Shown one piece after another: positions 24,492 to 33,591 of a stretch of DNA of 54,235 bases (position 1 is the stretch's first letter; each line of letters begins with the position of its first letter). The DNA comes from Candidatus Dadabacteria bacterium (GTDB lineage: Bacteria > Desulfobacterota_D > UBA1144 > Nemesobacterales > Nemesobacteraceae). The translations under genes and the position numbers were made by a program. Below the pieces are notes generated by a model that saw only the letters and a program-made list of their open reading frames with translations, did not search any database and was not told where the DNA came from. Where the stretch lies: NCBI GenBank assembly GCA_022826905.1, contig JAJDUA010000009.1, forward strand, positions 1 to 54,235, read 5' to 3'.

Positions 24492-25802
24492 TTAATTCAG
24501 ATATTGTCCTCTAAGCGAATTCGCAAGCCCTTCAGTTATCCTTACGGACACCATTTTTCCGATCAGCTCTTGTTCTCCTGGGAAATTGACTATCCTGTTG
24601 TGCTCTGTTCTCCCGGAAAGCCACGAGGAGTCGTTTCTGCTTGCATCCTCAACCAAGACCTGCTCGGATTGGCCTATCTGCTGAGCGTTCTTCGCAAGAG
24701 TAATTGCCCGCTGGTATTCCTGAAGGCGCGCGAGCCTCTGGCCTGCCGTCGAGTCTTCCACCCTTTCTCCCGATCTCCAAAGTTCCTCCCCCACCGTTCC
24801 CGGGCGCGGCGAGTACTTAAATGAAAAGGAACTGTCGAATCCCACTTCTTCGACAAGGCTCATCGTCTGCTCGAAGTCGTCTTCTGTTTCCCCAGGAAAC
24901 CCTACTATTATATCAGAAGACACGGCTATGTCGGGCATGGCGTCCCTGAGTCTTTTAACGGAATCTATGTACCAGCTCCTTGTATAGGTCCTGTTCATGA
25001 GTCTCAGCACCTTGTCCGAGCCCGACTGCACAGGCAGATGAATGTGACGGCATACCTTGGGTACGTCTGCCATTGCCTCCACCATTTTTTTTGTTATGTC
25101 TCTCGGATAAGAGGTCGTAAACCTTATTCTCTCAAGACCGTCAAGCTCCCCGAGTACCCGAAGCAAGTCCCCGAACTTAACCCCCTCCAGCTTCCACGAA
25201 TTTACCGTCTGTCCTATGAGGGTTATTTCCTTCACTCCTTTTCCGATAAGGTACCGGGATTCGGCGATGATGTCCTCGATGGGTCTGTTAACCTCGGAGC
25301 CTCTTACCGTGGGCACTATGCAGTAAGCGCATTTTTTGTTGCATCCCTGCTGTATGGATACAAATGCCGCGGGTTTTCCCTCCTGGTGGTAGGGAAGAAC
25401 GTCGAAGGGTTCCTGAATGTCGAAGGACGTTTCGACGGGCCTTGATTTCTTCTCCCTTATTTCTTCTATAAGCTGTGGGAGTTGCGGAATCGCCCGGGGT
25501 CCGAGCACGAAATCAAGATGCGGTATCCTGCGGATCAGGTCCTCTCCGTAGAGTTGCGCGACGCACCCGGATACCCCTACTATAAGCTCCGGGTTTTTTG
25601 CCTTGAGATGCTTGAAGCGCCCAAGGCTGCTGAGGGCCTTCTGGTCTGCCTTTTCCCGTATGGCGCATGTGTTTACGATTACTATGTTGGCCTCTTTGGG
25701 GTCTTCGGTAACACTGGCGCCGAGAGCATTTTGTATCCTGTCCGAGTCGTACTCGTTCATCTGGCAGCCGTAGGTCTCAAGGTAAAGGGTATCGGTTTTC
25801 AT
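24492..25802 (-). CDS. miaB: tRNA-2-methylthio-N6-dimethylallyladenosine synthase
   Basis: MiaB adds a methylthio group to i6A37 of tRNAs reading UNN codons. The N-terminal domain has cysteines near residues 13, 46 and 80 for the auxiliary Fe-S cluster. The radical-SAM motif CNKKCAYC has cysteines near 154, 158 and 161, and a C-terminal TRAM domain follows (SEQVLVEDAS to the end). The length (436) matches the family. The start is ATG 25802; the preceding in-frame GTG at 25805 is an equal possibility. Confidence 0.95.
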   Translation of the reverse strand: MKTDTLYLETYGCQMNEYDSDRIQNALGASVTEDPKEANIVIVNTCAIREKADQKALSSLGRFKHLKAKNPELIVGVSGCVAQLYGEDLIRRIPHLDFVLGPRAIPQLPQLIEEIREKKSRPVETSFDIQEPFDVLPYHQEGKPAAFVSIQQGCNKKCAYCIVPTVRGSEVNRPIEDIIAESRYLIGKGVKEITLIGQTVNSWKLEGVKFGDLLRVLGELDGLERIRFTTSYPRDITKKMVEAMADVPKVCRHIHLPVQSGSDKVLRLMNRTYTRSWYIDSVKRLRDAMPDIAVSSDIIVGFPGETEDDFEQTMSLVEEVGFDSSFSFKYSPRPGTVGEELWRSGERVEDSTAGQRLARLQEYQRAITLAKNAQQIGQSEQVLVEDASRNDSSWLSGRTEHNRIVNFPGEQELIGKMVSVRITEGLANSLRGQYLN

Positions 25803-25856
25803 CACAATTGGAAATCGTAACGCATGGCCATATAAGTATCAAGTTAAGGTGGCGGA

Positions 25857-26308
25857 ATGAATGGGTTTATATGGATAGTACCTCTTAACATCGGAGCTTT
25901 CCTGGGATACAACTCTTTCGGCTGGATAAGCGACAGGTTCGGCAGGCGACCGGTTTTCATTGTCTACCTTCTGATCATGGCCGTGCTGGTTTGCTTCTTC
26001 GGGCAGTCAACAACCCTCACCCAGGTTATCATACTCGGCCCCTTGGTAGGGTTTTTTGGGACGGGTTTTTACTCTGGGTTCGGATCTCTATTCTCTGAGA
26101 TATTCCCGACCAGAGCCAGAGGTACCGCCCAAGGTTTCTGCTACAATTGTAGGAAGAGGCATATCGGCCATCGCACCGCCTCTTGTGGGCTAGGTGGTGG
26201 GAATCAAGGGTTGCGGCCACGCCCTTGCACTGTTTGGTTTTTGCCATCTCGGCCGCTTTTGTAGTTCTGACCCTTCCTGAGACAAGGGATAAGGAACTTG
26301 ACATATAG
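25857..26308 (+). pseudogene. Broken MFS transporter (C-terminal half)
   Basis: The first 90 codons read as the seventh to tenth helices of a major facilitator, including GWISDRFGRRPVF and SEIFPTRARGTAQGF. After FCYN the homology continues in other frames: VGRGISAIAPPLVG in one, GCGHALALFGF in a second and AFVVLTLPETRDKELDI-stop in a third, ending at 26308. At least two frameshifts and one in-frame stop separate the pieces, and the N-terminal half is absent. It is a decaying relic. Confidence 0.85.
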
Positions 26309-26385
26309 AGAGTCGGAGGCTCAAAAAAAGAGTTTTCTGACAGGTATCGATTATAAAGAAATTTTTATAGTTAGTCTTAATCTGT

Positions 26386-26414
26386 TTGACACTTTCTTGT
26401 AGATTTAGTAGGTT
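26386..26414 (+). promoter_or_regulatory. Promoter for the DUF3311-like/SSS pair
   Basis: A perfect -35 TTGACA (26386-26391) is followed after 17 bp by TAGGTT (26409-26414), a weak -10. It lies 47 nt before the ATG of the small membrane protein. Confidence 0.4.
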
Positions 26415-26460
26415 AGATTTTTTAGAAATTCTAACGTTAATAGGCAGTTGTGTTTTAGAC

Positions 26461-26667
26461 ATGAATAGCAAGAATCGATGGATATTCTTTGGGGTGGCGG
26501 TATTTATTTTGGCAGCGGTGTCTTTCACTCCTCTGGTAATCCCCTATGGAGTGACGGAGCCATATTTTCTGGGACTTCCTAGGACTCTCTGGGCTGGGTT
26601 GGGAATATCCCTCTCCATATATGTGCTGCTTGTTTTGGCAATGCTTACGTCCGGTGACCAAAGGTAG
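26461..26667 (+). CDS. Small two-helix membrane protein, DUF3311-like
   Basis: This 68-residue protein has two hydrophobic helices with a PYFLGLPRTLWAG loop like that of DUF3311/YhdT-type small partners, which precede sodium:solute symporters. It ends 28 nt before the symporter gene. Its probable role is an accessory subunit of that transporter. Confidence 0.65.
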   Translation: MNSKNRWIFFGVAVFILAAVSFTPLVIPYGVTEPYFLGLPRTLWAGLGISLSIYVLLVLAMLTSGDQR

Positions 26668-26695
26668 TCTGCCTATATAAGAGGAAGAAACAGAC

Positions 26696-28135
26696 ATGAA
26701 CAGGGGAATGGCATTTGTTGCGGTTGCACTGATATATCTTGCAGTGTTGATATCCCTCGCTGTCATAGGAAACAGGAAAAACAAAGGGGATGAGTACCAG
26801 TTCCTTCTTGCGGGAGGCAGTCTTGGAACTATAATTGGCTTCTTAACTTTTTTTGCTACCCTCTACAGTACATTCATATTGATAGGGATGCCCAATTTCT
26901 TCCGCGTACACGGCGTGGGAACGTGGATATTCCTTGGCGTTACCGATATGGCTTTAGCCGTTTTCACGCTTTGGCTCTCACTCAAATTAAGGGAAAGGAT
27001 CGCTTCAACGGATTTTCGGAGCATATCGGACCTGCTGCGTGAAACTTTTAGTTCCCGTGGAGTTTTCGTGTATGTTCTGGGCCTTGTCATATTTCTTGTT
27101 CCCTACATAGCAATTCAGATAAAAGGAGCGTCGGGCATTCTAGCCCACGTTGTTCCCTATGAAGTTCCCCAGTGGGGTTGGGCTGTCATTATACTGTTTC
27201 TTATGTATCTGTACTCTTCCATAGGAGGACTCAGGGGTATTATGTACTGTGATTCACTTCAGGGAATTGTACTGTTTACCGTTATATGGATAATGGCATT
27301 TATTGTTTTGGATAACTTTGGAGGTATTGGAAAGTTAGTTCAGGCCGTAGCGGAGGAGGAACCTGCACTGTTGTCTACTCCCGGTCCTAAGGGGTTGTTG
27401 TCCGTTCAGTGGCTTATTGCGGGATTTATATCAATTGTGCTGCTACCCGTGTCGCAACCTCAGTTGACTTCGAGGCTCAGCATTCTGAAGGGTTTGAACG
27501 AGAGACGCAAAATTCCGGTTTTGCATGCGTCTTTCACCTTCCTGCTTCTGATAGCGGGGCTTATAATTGGTTTATACGGTGCAGTTGCAATACCGGCTAA
27601 AACGGGTCCGGAGTTCATTGGCAAGCTGATACTTGAACAGAATCCTGTTATAGGTGCCGTTGCCTTGATAGGAATTCTGGCGGCGGCTATGTCTACATCT
27701 GACTCTCAGTTTTTTGCTCTTGGATCCGAGATTAACAATGCTCTTGGCAGGTTTAGCAGGAAGTTAAAAGTATCTCCCATTGTTTTTGTGAAGCTAGTTA
27801 TACTAGTATTTTGCATAGCCTCTTTCGTTGTTGCTATGAAGAGTTCTCAGGGAATTATATCTCTTGCTGTGTCGGGATTCATGGGTACTGCTCTCATGGC
27901 ACCTATGGTTCTTACCGCAATTCTGTGCAAAGGAAGAAGCTTCAATTCCGTAATCCCAGTTGTTACAGTTATCAGCTTGGTTGTGTTTTTACTGTCGCTT
28001 TTCGGACTCGTACCGAAAATGATAATGGGTTTACGCATAGATCTGATACTACTCGCCATCAATACGCTGATTACGATTTTAGTGGTCTTAATCGAACTGA
28101 AAAAAACAAATAAAGCATTTCAGCGGATGTCTTGA
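26696..28135 (+). CDS. Sodium:solute symporter (SSS family)
   Basis: This 479-residue membrane protein has about 13 helices. Family-typical stretches are DEYQFLLAGGSLGTIIGFLTFFATLYSTF, YLYSSIGGLRGIMYCDSLQG and AAAMSTSDSQFFALGSEI, the last corresponding to the SSS signature region. It moves an organic solute, such as a carboxylate or proline, with sodium; the substrate is not determinable. Base composition is visibly more AT-rich than that of uvrC and miaB, suggesting acquisition by transfer. Confidence 0.9.
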   Translation: MNRGMAFVAVALIYLAVLISLAVIGNRKNKGDEYQFLLAGGSLGTIIGFLTFFATLYSTFILIGMPNFFRVHGVGTWIFLGVTDMALAVFTLWLSLKLRERIASTDFRSISDLLRETFSSRGVFVYVLGLVIFLVPYIAIQIKGASGILAHVVPYEVPQWGWAVIILFLMYLYSSIGGLRGIMYCDSLQGIVLFTVIWIMAFIVLDNFGGIGKLVQAVAEEEPALLSTPGPKGLLSVQWLIAGFISIVLLPVSQPQLTSRLSILKGLNERRKIPVLHASFTFLLLIAGLIIGLYGAVAIPAKTGPEFIGKLILEQNPVIGAVALIGILAAAMSTSDSQFFALGSEINNALGRFSRKLKVSPIVFVKLVILVFCIASFVVAMKSSQGIISLAVSGFMGTALMAPMVLTAILCKGRSFNSVIPVVTVISLVVFLLSLFGLVPKMIMGLRIDLILLAINTLITILVVLIELKKTNKAFQRMS

Positions 28136-28338
28136 GACCACAAATTGTTAAAAGGCTGTCCCGCCTAAATTCCTCCTTTCAATGCAGAATCCCAACAATT
28201 TTCACGCTGGTTTAGTACTGTTTTTGTAGCTTTACAGCCTGAAAATTATTCTCAAAACCATTTAAAATGTATTTAGATGATTGAGTTGAAAAACTTTCTG
28301 GATCTTGACATATAGCGGCTTTTGATTTTTTGCATCTC

Positions 28339-30150
28339 ATGCGCGAAAAAATTCTTGAGCTTTCCGAATCTTTTCCCTCCGCAACCGGGGTTTACATAAT
28401 GAAAGGGGCGGGCGGCACCCCTGTCTACATAGGCAAGGCCAAGAACCTTCGCGCCCGGGTGATGTCCTATTTCCAGAGGGGAAGCGACAGGGGGCAGATA
28501 CCGTATCTGGTAAGGGAAGTCGACTCGATCGACTACGTGGTGACCGAGGGGGAAAGCGAAGCCCTTTTCATCGAGAATTCCCTTATAAAGCGTCACAAAC
28601 CGAAGTACAACATACGTCTTAAGGACGACAAGACATTTTCGTCTCTTCGCCTCTCGGTGGGAGAGAGGTTCCCCAGGCTTTCGCGCACAAGGAGAATACG
28701 GGACGACGGGGCGCTTTATTTCGGTCCGTTCGCCTCGGGGAAGTTTCTTAAGAACACAGTAAACCTCGTCCACAGGCTTTTTCCTCTAAGGGACTGCACC
28801 CAGAGCAAGTTCGAAAGGCACAGCACCCGCCCTTGTCTTAACTATTTCATGAAGCTTTGCTCGGGCCCCTGCGCGGGCAAGATCTCGGAGGAGGACTACG
28901 GGGAGCTCGTAAGCCAGGCCGCGTCGTTCCTTCGGGGCGAGAGAAAAAAACTGGTGAGAATGATCAGGGAGATGATGGAGAGAGCCTCAGAGGAGGGAAG
29001 GTATGAAAACGCCGCCTACTACAGGGATCAGCTTGTAAGCCTGAAGGAAAACGCCGAGATAGAGAAGGTTACTTCCTCGAGGTTTGAAGACATGGACATA
29101 GTGGGGTTTTACAGGGACTCGGAGCACTATGAATTTACCGTCCTGCTCTCAAGGGGCGGCTCCGTGGTCGACAAGCTCGATTTTTCCGTAAAAAGCCCCC
29201 ACGGCGATGAGGCGGAATGCGTTAGGGAATTTCTCGGCAGATTTTATTTCTCTGATCACTATATTCCAAAGAGAGTTCTCCTGCCTCTTTCCATAAGGGA
29301 TCGCGAGGGGTACTCGGAATGGCTTACCGAGAAAAAGGGAAAGCGGGTTTACGTCGAGATTCCCCGGAGGGGCACTAAGAGCGAGCTCATCCGCTTTGCG
29401 ATGAAAAACGCGCGGGAGAGTTTTGCGAGAAAAGCCGAGGAGAGGGCCAAGCAGGGCACGCTTCTTCGAGGCATAAGAAAGTCGGCCGGGATAAAGCGGG
29501 TTCCTTATGCCATAGAGTGCTTCGACATCTCTAACATCCAGGGGCACCAGACGGTCGCTTCGCTAGTGAGATTCCGAAACGCAAAGCCTGAGCGGGAGAG
29601 GTACAGAAGGTACAGGATCACGGCCACCTCGGGCCAGGATGATTTCCGGTCGATGTACGAGGTCGTCTACAGGAGAGCTCTTCGGGCAGGGGATGATAAC
29701 TGGGATCTCCCGGATCTCATGCTTATAGACGGGGGGAAGGGACAGTTGAATGCCGCCTACGCGGCGCTTCGGGACTGCGGTGTGGAAAGCGAGGTCGATC
29801 TCGCCTCGATAGCGAAAACCGAGGGCCGAGGCGGGATTGACAGGATTTACGTGCACGGAAAGGGAGAGCCCTGTGATTTTTCGTCAAACAAAAAGGGCGT
29901 TTACTTCCTGATGAGGGTAAGGGACGAGGCGCATCGTTTCGCGATCACCTATCACAGGGAATTGAGGAAAGGCAAGACCTTGGCTTCGCAGATGGACGGC
30001 GTTCCGGGCATAGGAAAAAAGAGAAAACTCCTGCTTCTTAATCACTTCGGAAGCGTGGAGAAAATAAAAGGGGCCACCACCGAGGAACTTGCCTCCATAA
30101 AGGGCATGACGAAACAGGTCGCGCGCAATGTAAAGGAGTTTCTGCGTTAG
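28339..30150 (+). CDS. uvrC: Excinuclease ABC subunit C
   Basis: UvrC makes the dual incision in nucleotide excision repair. Domains in order are: an N-terminal GIY-YIG nuclease (SATGVYIMKG, PVYIGKAKNLRARV), a Cys-rich segment (CLNYFMKLCSGPCAGK), a UVR motif (YENAAYYRDQLVSLKE), an RNase H-like nuclease (ECFDISNIQG, LMLIDGGKGQLNAA) and C-terminal helix-hairpin-helix repeats (VPGIGKKRKLLLLNHFG). The length of about 603 is typical. ATG 28339 is preferred over the upstream in-frame TTG at 28330. Confidence 0.96.
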   Translation: MREKILELSESFPSATGVYIMKGAGGTPVYIGKAKNLRARVMSYFQRGSDRGQIPYLVREVDSIDYVVTEGESEALFIENSLIKRHKPKYNIRLKDDKTFSSLRLSVGERFPRLSRTRRIRDDGALYFGPFASGKFLKNTVNLVHRLFPLRDCTQSKFERHSTRPCLNYFMKLCSGPCAGKISEEDYGELVSQAASFLRGERKKLVRMIREMMERASEEGRYENAAYYRDQLVSLKENAEIEKVTSSRFEDMDIVGFYRDSEHYEFTVLLSRGGSVVDKLDFSVKSPHGDEAECVREFLGRFYFSDHYIPKRVLLPLSIRDREGYSEWLTEKKGKRVYVEIPRRGTKSELIRFAMKNARESFARKAEERAKQGTLLRGIRKSAGIKRVPYAIECFDISNIQGHQTVASLVRFRNAKPERERYRRYRITATSGQDDFRSMYEVVYRRALRAGDDNWDLPDLMLIDGGKGQLNAAYAALRDCGVESEVDLASIAKTEGRGGIDRIYVHGKGEPCDFSSNKKGVYFLMRVRDEAHRFAITYHRELRKGKTLASQMDGVPGIGKKRKLLLLNHFGSVEKIKGATTEELASIKGMTKQVARNVKEFLR

Positions 30151-30158
30151 CCGGACTT

Positions 30159-30197
30159 TAGAAGCCATTTTTTCTCTGTTTTAAAATGGTACTTCTA
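30159..30197. repeat. AT-rich inverted repeat between uvrC and the DUF4143 gene
   Basis: TAGAAG-CCATTTT (30159-30171) pairs with AAAATGG (30183-30189) and CTTCTA (30192-30197), with a 2-nt bulge. TTTACT follows. It may end uvrC transcription. A second short dyad, TTTACT/AGTAAA, lies between it and the next gene and could be an operator. Confidence 0.4.
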
Positions 30198-30232
30198 TTT
30201 ACTAGATATATTAAGTAAAATAACTCATTGCT

Positions 30233-31438
30233 ATGAGTAAAAAGACATTTGTGCGTCCTTACGCAAAAGAGCTAATCCACCGTCTTCGGGAACCGCGGGG
30301 TTTTCTGCAGATCATTTCGGGAGCCCGACAGGTAGGTAAAACCACTATGGTTACCCAAGTGGCGGAGTCTATCGGTTTGCCCTGTAGCTTTGCTAGCGCC
30401 GATGTGCCCACGTTACGCGGCGTGCAGTGGATCGAGCAACAGTGGGAAGCGGCGCGACTGCTTGAGTCCGAGTCAGGGGGAGAGGGGGCTATTCTCATTC
30501 TGGACGAGGTGCAGAAGGTGTCACACTGGGCGGAAATGATTAAGTATCTCTGGGATGAAGACTCGAGAAAACGCCGCAACCTCAAGGTGGTACTTCTAGG
30601 GTCGGCTCCGCTTGCACTTGGGCGCGGCTTGACCGAAAGTCTTGCGGGCCGTTTCGAACTTCTCCACCTGCCACACTGGAGTTTTTCTGAAATGCAAGAA
30701 GCTTTTGACTTTACGCTTGACCAGTATCTGTTCTACGGGGCTTATCCAGGGGCCTCGCAGTTAGTGGGAGATTCAGACCGGTGGAAGTGCTACATACGTG
30801 ACTCTCTTATTGAAACGACCATTTCGCGAGAGGTGTTGCTTCTCTCTCGAGTGGATAAGCCGGCACTTCTACGACGGCTGCTGGAACTCGGCTGCACGTA
30901 TTCGGGACAGATCCTTTCCTACACTAAGATGCTCGGACAGTTGCAAGACAGAGGCAACACCGTCACGCTTGCCCACTACCTTGATCTACTCGGAGCGGTA
31001 GGGATGCTCACTTGCTTGGGGAAATACTCAGGCGCCAAGGTGAGGCAGAGAAATTCCATCCCAAAGCTGCAAGTTCTAAATACCGCACTTATAACAGCCA
31101 CTTCCCCGTTTACCATGGCACAGGCGCTTGCGGACAGACAGTTCTGGGGAAGACTTGTCGAAAGTGCGGTCGGGGCTCATTTGGTTAACGCGCAAGCCAG
31201 CGGCACGTGCGAGGTTTTTTATTGGCGGGAGCGTAGCCGGGAAGTGGATTTCATCGTGCGCGCGGGAGATGTATTGACCGCTATTGAAGTGAAAAGCGGT
31301 CGGTCGGCCGATTCGTTGCCCGGAATGGCTGCTTTTGAGAGAAAATTCCCGTCGGTACGAAAACTTCTGGTGGGGGGAGATGGGATCGCGGTCGAGGAGT
31401 TTTTATCACAGCCGGTCAAACGCTGGATTCAATCGTGA
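30233..31438 (+). CDS. AAA ATPase with C-terminal DUF4143 (copy 2)
   Basis: This 401-residue protein has Walker A GARQVGKTT at residues 30-38, Walker B AILILDEVQK and a sensor VLLGSAPL. The C-terminal nuclease-like segment is FYWRERSREVDFIVR followed by AIEVKSGR, the E-x-K pattern of restriction-endonuclease-like folds. It is only distantly similar to the copies at 364 and 51968. It stands alone between uvrC and the convergent arg operon. The function of the family is unknown; it is often found in accessory DNA. Confidence 0.9.
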   Translation: MSKKTFVRPYAKELIHRLREPRGFLQIISGARQVGKTTMVTQVAESIGLPCSFASADVPTLRGVQWIEQQWEAARLLESESGGEGAILILDEVQKVSHWAEMIKYLWDEDSRKRRNLKVVLLGSAPLALGRGLTESLAGRFELLHLPHWSFSEMQEAFDFTLDQYLFYGAYPGASQLVGDSDRWKCYIRDSLIETTISREVLLLSRVDKPALLRRLLELGCTYSGQILSYTKMLGQLQDRGNTVTLAHYLDLLGAVGMLTCLGKYSGAKVRQRNSIPKLQVLNTALITATSPFTMAQALADRQFWGRLVESAVGAHLVNAQASGTCEVFYWRERSREVDFIVRAGDVLTAIEVKSGRSADSLPGMAAFERKFPSVRKLLVGGDGIAVEEFLSQPVKRWIQS

Positions 31439-31484
31439 GTGTTGATTTTCCCGGCCGAATGCGGCGGAACCGAGTCCGCGTTGG

Positions 31485-32390
31485 CTAATCAAGAAGGCAG
31501 AATTCAAGTATGGCCTTTCCCGCGTGAAGCTTGTTCTCAGCCTGAGTGAAGGCGATGCAGCTGGGACCGTCCATTACTCCTGCGGTTATCTCTTCTCCTC
31601 TGTGAGCCGGAAGACAGTGCATTATAAGGGTTTTTTTGCGGCAGAAGGAAAGAAGTTTTTCGTTTACCTGAAAGGGGCTGAAAACCTCGGTGCCCTTTCC
31701 CTCTTCACCCATGCTTACCCAGACGTCGGTATAGATCACTTCGGCATCTCTTACCGCGGAGGCGGGATCGTAGGTAACTTCAATTTCCGAGTTTCCGAGT
31801 TCCGAGGCCTCGTCCATAATCATCGGGTTGGGCTCATGCCCCGGGGGAACCGCAACCGAAAGGTCAAAGCCCATTATCGCGGAGGCGGCCACGAAGGAGT
31901 TGGCGATATTGTTTCCGTCGCCGAGAAAGGCAAGCTTAAACTTCTCGGGATTTATTCCCTGCTCCGAGATTGAAAAGAGATCGGAGATTATCTGCGTTGG
32001 ATGTTCAAGGTCTGTAAGGGCGTTTATCACGGGGACTGTCGAGTTCTCCGCGAGTTCCGAGGCTTTTTCCTGTCCGTAGGTTCTTATTATTATCCCGTCA
32101 AGGTAGGAAGAGAGGATCTTCGCCGTGTCGGCTATGGTTTCCCCTCTTCCGAGCTGGGTATCCTCTGGATTCATGTAAATCGCCTGAGCGCCCAGATCGA
32201 AAAGGCCTGCCTCGAAGGAAAGCCTTGTTCTGGTCGACTGTTTTTCAAAAAGAAGACCCACCGACATGCCTTTGAGGCTTTTTGGACTCTCGCCTTGTTT
32301 TTTGAGTTCCTTCAATTCGCCGGCGCGGCGGATCATTTCCCTGATCTCGTCTTTTTCAAGTTCTGAGACGGCAAGAAGATTCCTACCCAC
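31485..32390 (-). CDS. argF: Ornithine carbamoyltransferase
   Basis: The enzyme makes citrulline from ornithine and carbamoyl phosphate. The carbamoyl phosphate-binding STRTR is at residues 52-56. The ornithine-side motif HCLPAHRG is near residue 265 and carries the catalytic cysteine. The length of 301 fits. GTG 32390 overlaps the argD stop by 8 nt and has GAGG upstream, so it is translationally coupled. It is the last gene of argB-argD-argF. Confidence 0.95.
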   Translation of the reverse strand: MGRNLLAVSELEKDEIREMIRRAGELKELKKQGESPKSLKGMSVGLLFEKQSTRTRLSFEAGLFDLGAQAIYMNPEDTQLGRGETIADTAKILSSYLDGIIIRTYGQEKASELAENSTVPVINALTDLEHPTQIISDLFSISEQGINPEKFKLAFLGDGNNIANSFVAASAIMGFDLSVAVPPGHEPNPMIMDEASELGNSEIEVTYDPASAVRDAEVIYTDVWVSMGEEGKGTEVFSPFQVNEKLLSFCRKKTLIMHCLPAHRGEEITAGVMDGPSCIAFTQAENKLHAGKAILEFCLLD

Positions 32391-33591
32391 TTGAAGCTAC
32401 CTCCTCGATGGATTTTGTTATTACGGCGACGGCAAAGTCAACCTCTTCCTCGTTCGTGTTAAGCGGAGGAAGAATCCGAAACACGCGCTCGACGGTAAGT
32501 ATAACTAGAAGCCCGTTTTTAACTGAAACCGAAAAACAGTCCCGCGCGAAGGTCCTGTCTGAGAATTCAACCCCGATTATAAGCCCCTTTCCCCTTACCT
32601 CACTTATGTACTCGGGATATTTTCCCCGGACGTCTTCAAGCCTGTCGAGAAAGTAGTCACCGAGTTCTCCCGCTCTTTCGACCAGGTTTTCTCGAAGTAT
32701 CGTTTCCATCGCGGCGCAGGCCGCTCCCGCAGCCAGGGGATTTCCGCCGAAAGTGCTTCCGTGTGCCCCGGGGGTGAAGTGCTTTGCCACCTCCTCTGTA
32801 GCCAGAACCGCTCCGCACGGCACCCCGCCGCCGAGGGCCTTTGCTAGTGCCACTATGTCGGGCTTTATCTCTTCGTGCTCGTAGGCAAACAGTTTTCCCG
32901 TCCTTCCCATCCCGACCTGGATCTCATCAAGTATGAGCAGCATGTCGCTTTTCCCGCAGATTTCCCTTACCTGCCTTAGGTATCCTGGGGGCGGAACGAT
33001 GACTCCGTTTTCTCCCTGCACCGGCTCGAGAATGACCGCGCAGGGGTTTGTCTCGGCGGCCAGGCGGGTAATCGCGTCGGGATCAGCGTAGGGAGCGAAG
33101 TGGAATCCCTCAAGGAAAGGGGAAAACCCCTCCCTGTATTTTTCAGACCCCGTGGCGCTAAGCGCCCCGAAAGTCCTTCCGTGAAAAGCTCCTTCGGTTG
33201 AAATGATCGCGAATCTTCCGCCGTTTTGCGCTCCCCATCTCCTGGCGAGCTTTATCGAGCCTTCAACTGCTTCGGTTCCGCTGTTACAGAAAAACACCCT
33301 GTCCGCAAACGAGTTTGAAACGAGCATCTCGGAGAGTGCGCTCTGGTTCTCTATGTTAAAGAGGTTTGAGGTGTGGATCAGAGTGGTGGCCTGGGATGTT
33401 ATGGCGTCCGTGATTCTGGGGTGACAGTGCCCGAGGTTGTTAACGGCTATCCCGGTCGTGTAGTCAAGATACTTTTTCCCCTCCGTATCCCAGAGCCACG
33501 AACCGCTTCCCTTCCGCATCGTTATGGGAAGACGGCTGTAGGTCTCCATCAGGTATTTTCCCCGCGGGTCTTCCATTTTCCCTGGCCTCAA
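32383..33591 (-). CDS. argD: Acetylornithine aminotransferase
   Basis: This PLP-dependent class III aminotransferase converts N-acetylglutamate semialdehyde to acetylornithine. The motifs FCNSGTEAVEGSIKLAR, the GAFHGRTFG substrate loop, LILDEIQVGMGRTG and the PLP lysine in ALAKALGGGVP are all present. The length is 402 if started at TTG 33591, which overlaps argB by 4 nt and has GGAG 8 nt upstream. ATG 33576 is a reasonable alternative. Confidence 0.95.
   Translation of the reverse strand: MRPGKMEDPRGKYLMETYSRLPITMRKGSGSWLWDTEGKKYLDYTTGIAVNNLGHCHPRITDAITSQATTLIHTSNLFNIENQSALSEMLVSNSFADRVFFCNSGTEAVEGSIKLARRWGAQNGGRFAIISTEGAFHGRTFGALSATGSEKYREGFSPFLEGFHFAPYADPDAITRLAAETNPCAVILEPVQGENGVIVPPPGYLRQVREICGKSDMLLILDEIQVGMGRTGKLFAYEHEEIKPDIVALAKALGGGVPCGAVLATEEVAKHFTPGAHGSTFGGNPLAAGAACAAMETILRENLVERAGELGDYFLDRLEDVRGKYPEYISEVRGKGLIIGVEFSDRTFARDCFSVSVKNGLLVILTVERVFRILPPLNTNEEEVDFAVAVITKSIEEVASSG

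Larger units (their letters stand above)
26293..28315. repeat. 16-bp near-perfect direct repeats bounding the transporter pair
   Basis: GGAACTTGACATATAG at 26293-26308 (the last codons of the MFS relic) and GGATCTTGACATATAG at 28300-28315 (upstream of uvrC) match in 15 of 16 positions. They enclose the AT-richer DUF3311-like/SSS gene pair. This is consistent with insertion or duplication, but a chance match is not excluded. Confidence 0.45.
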
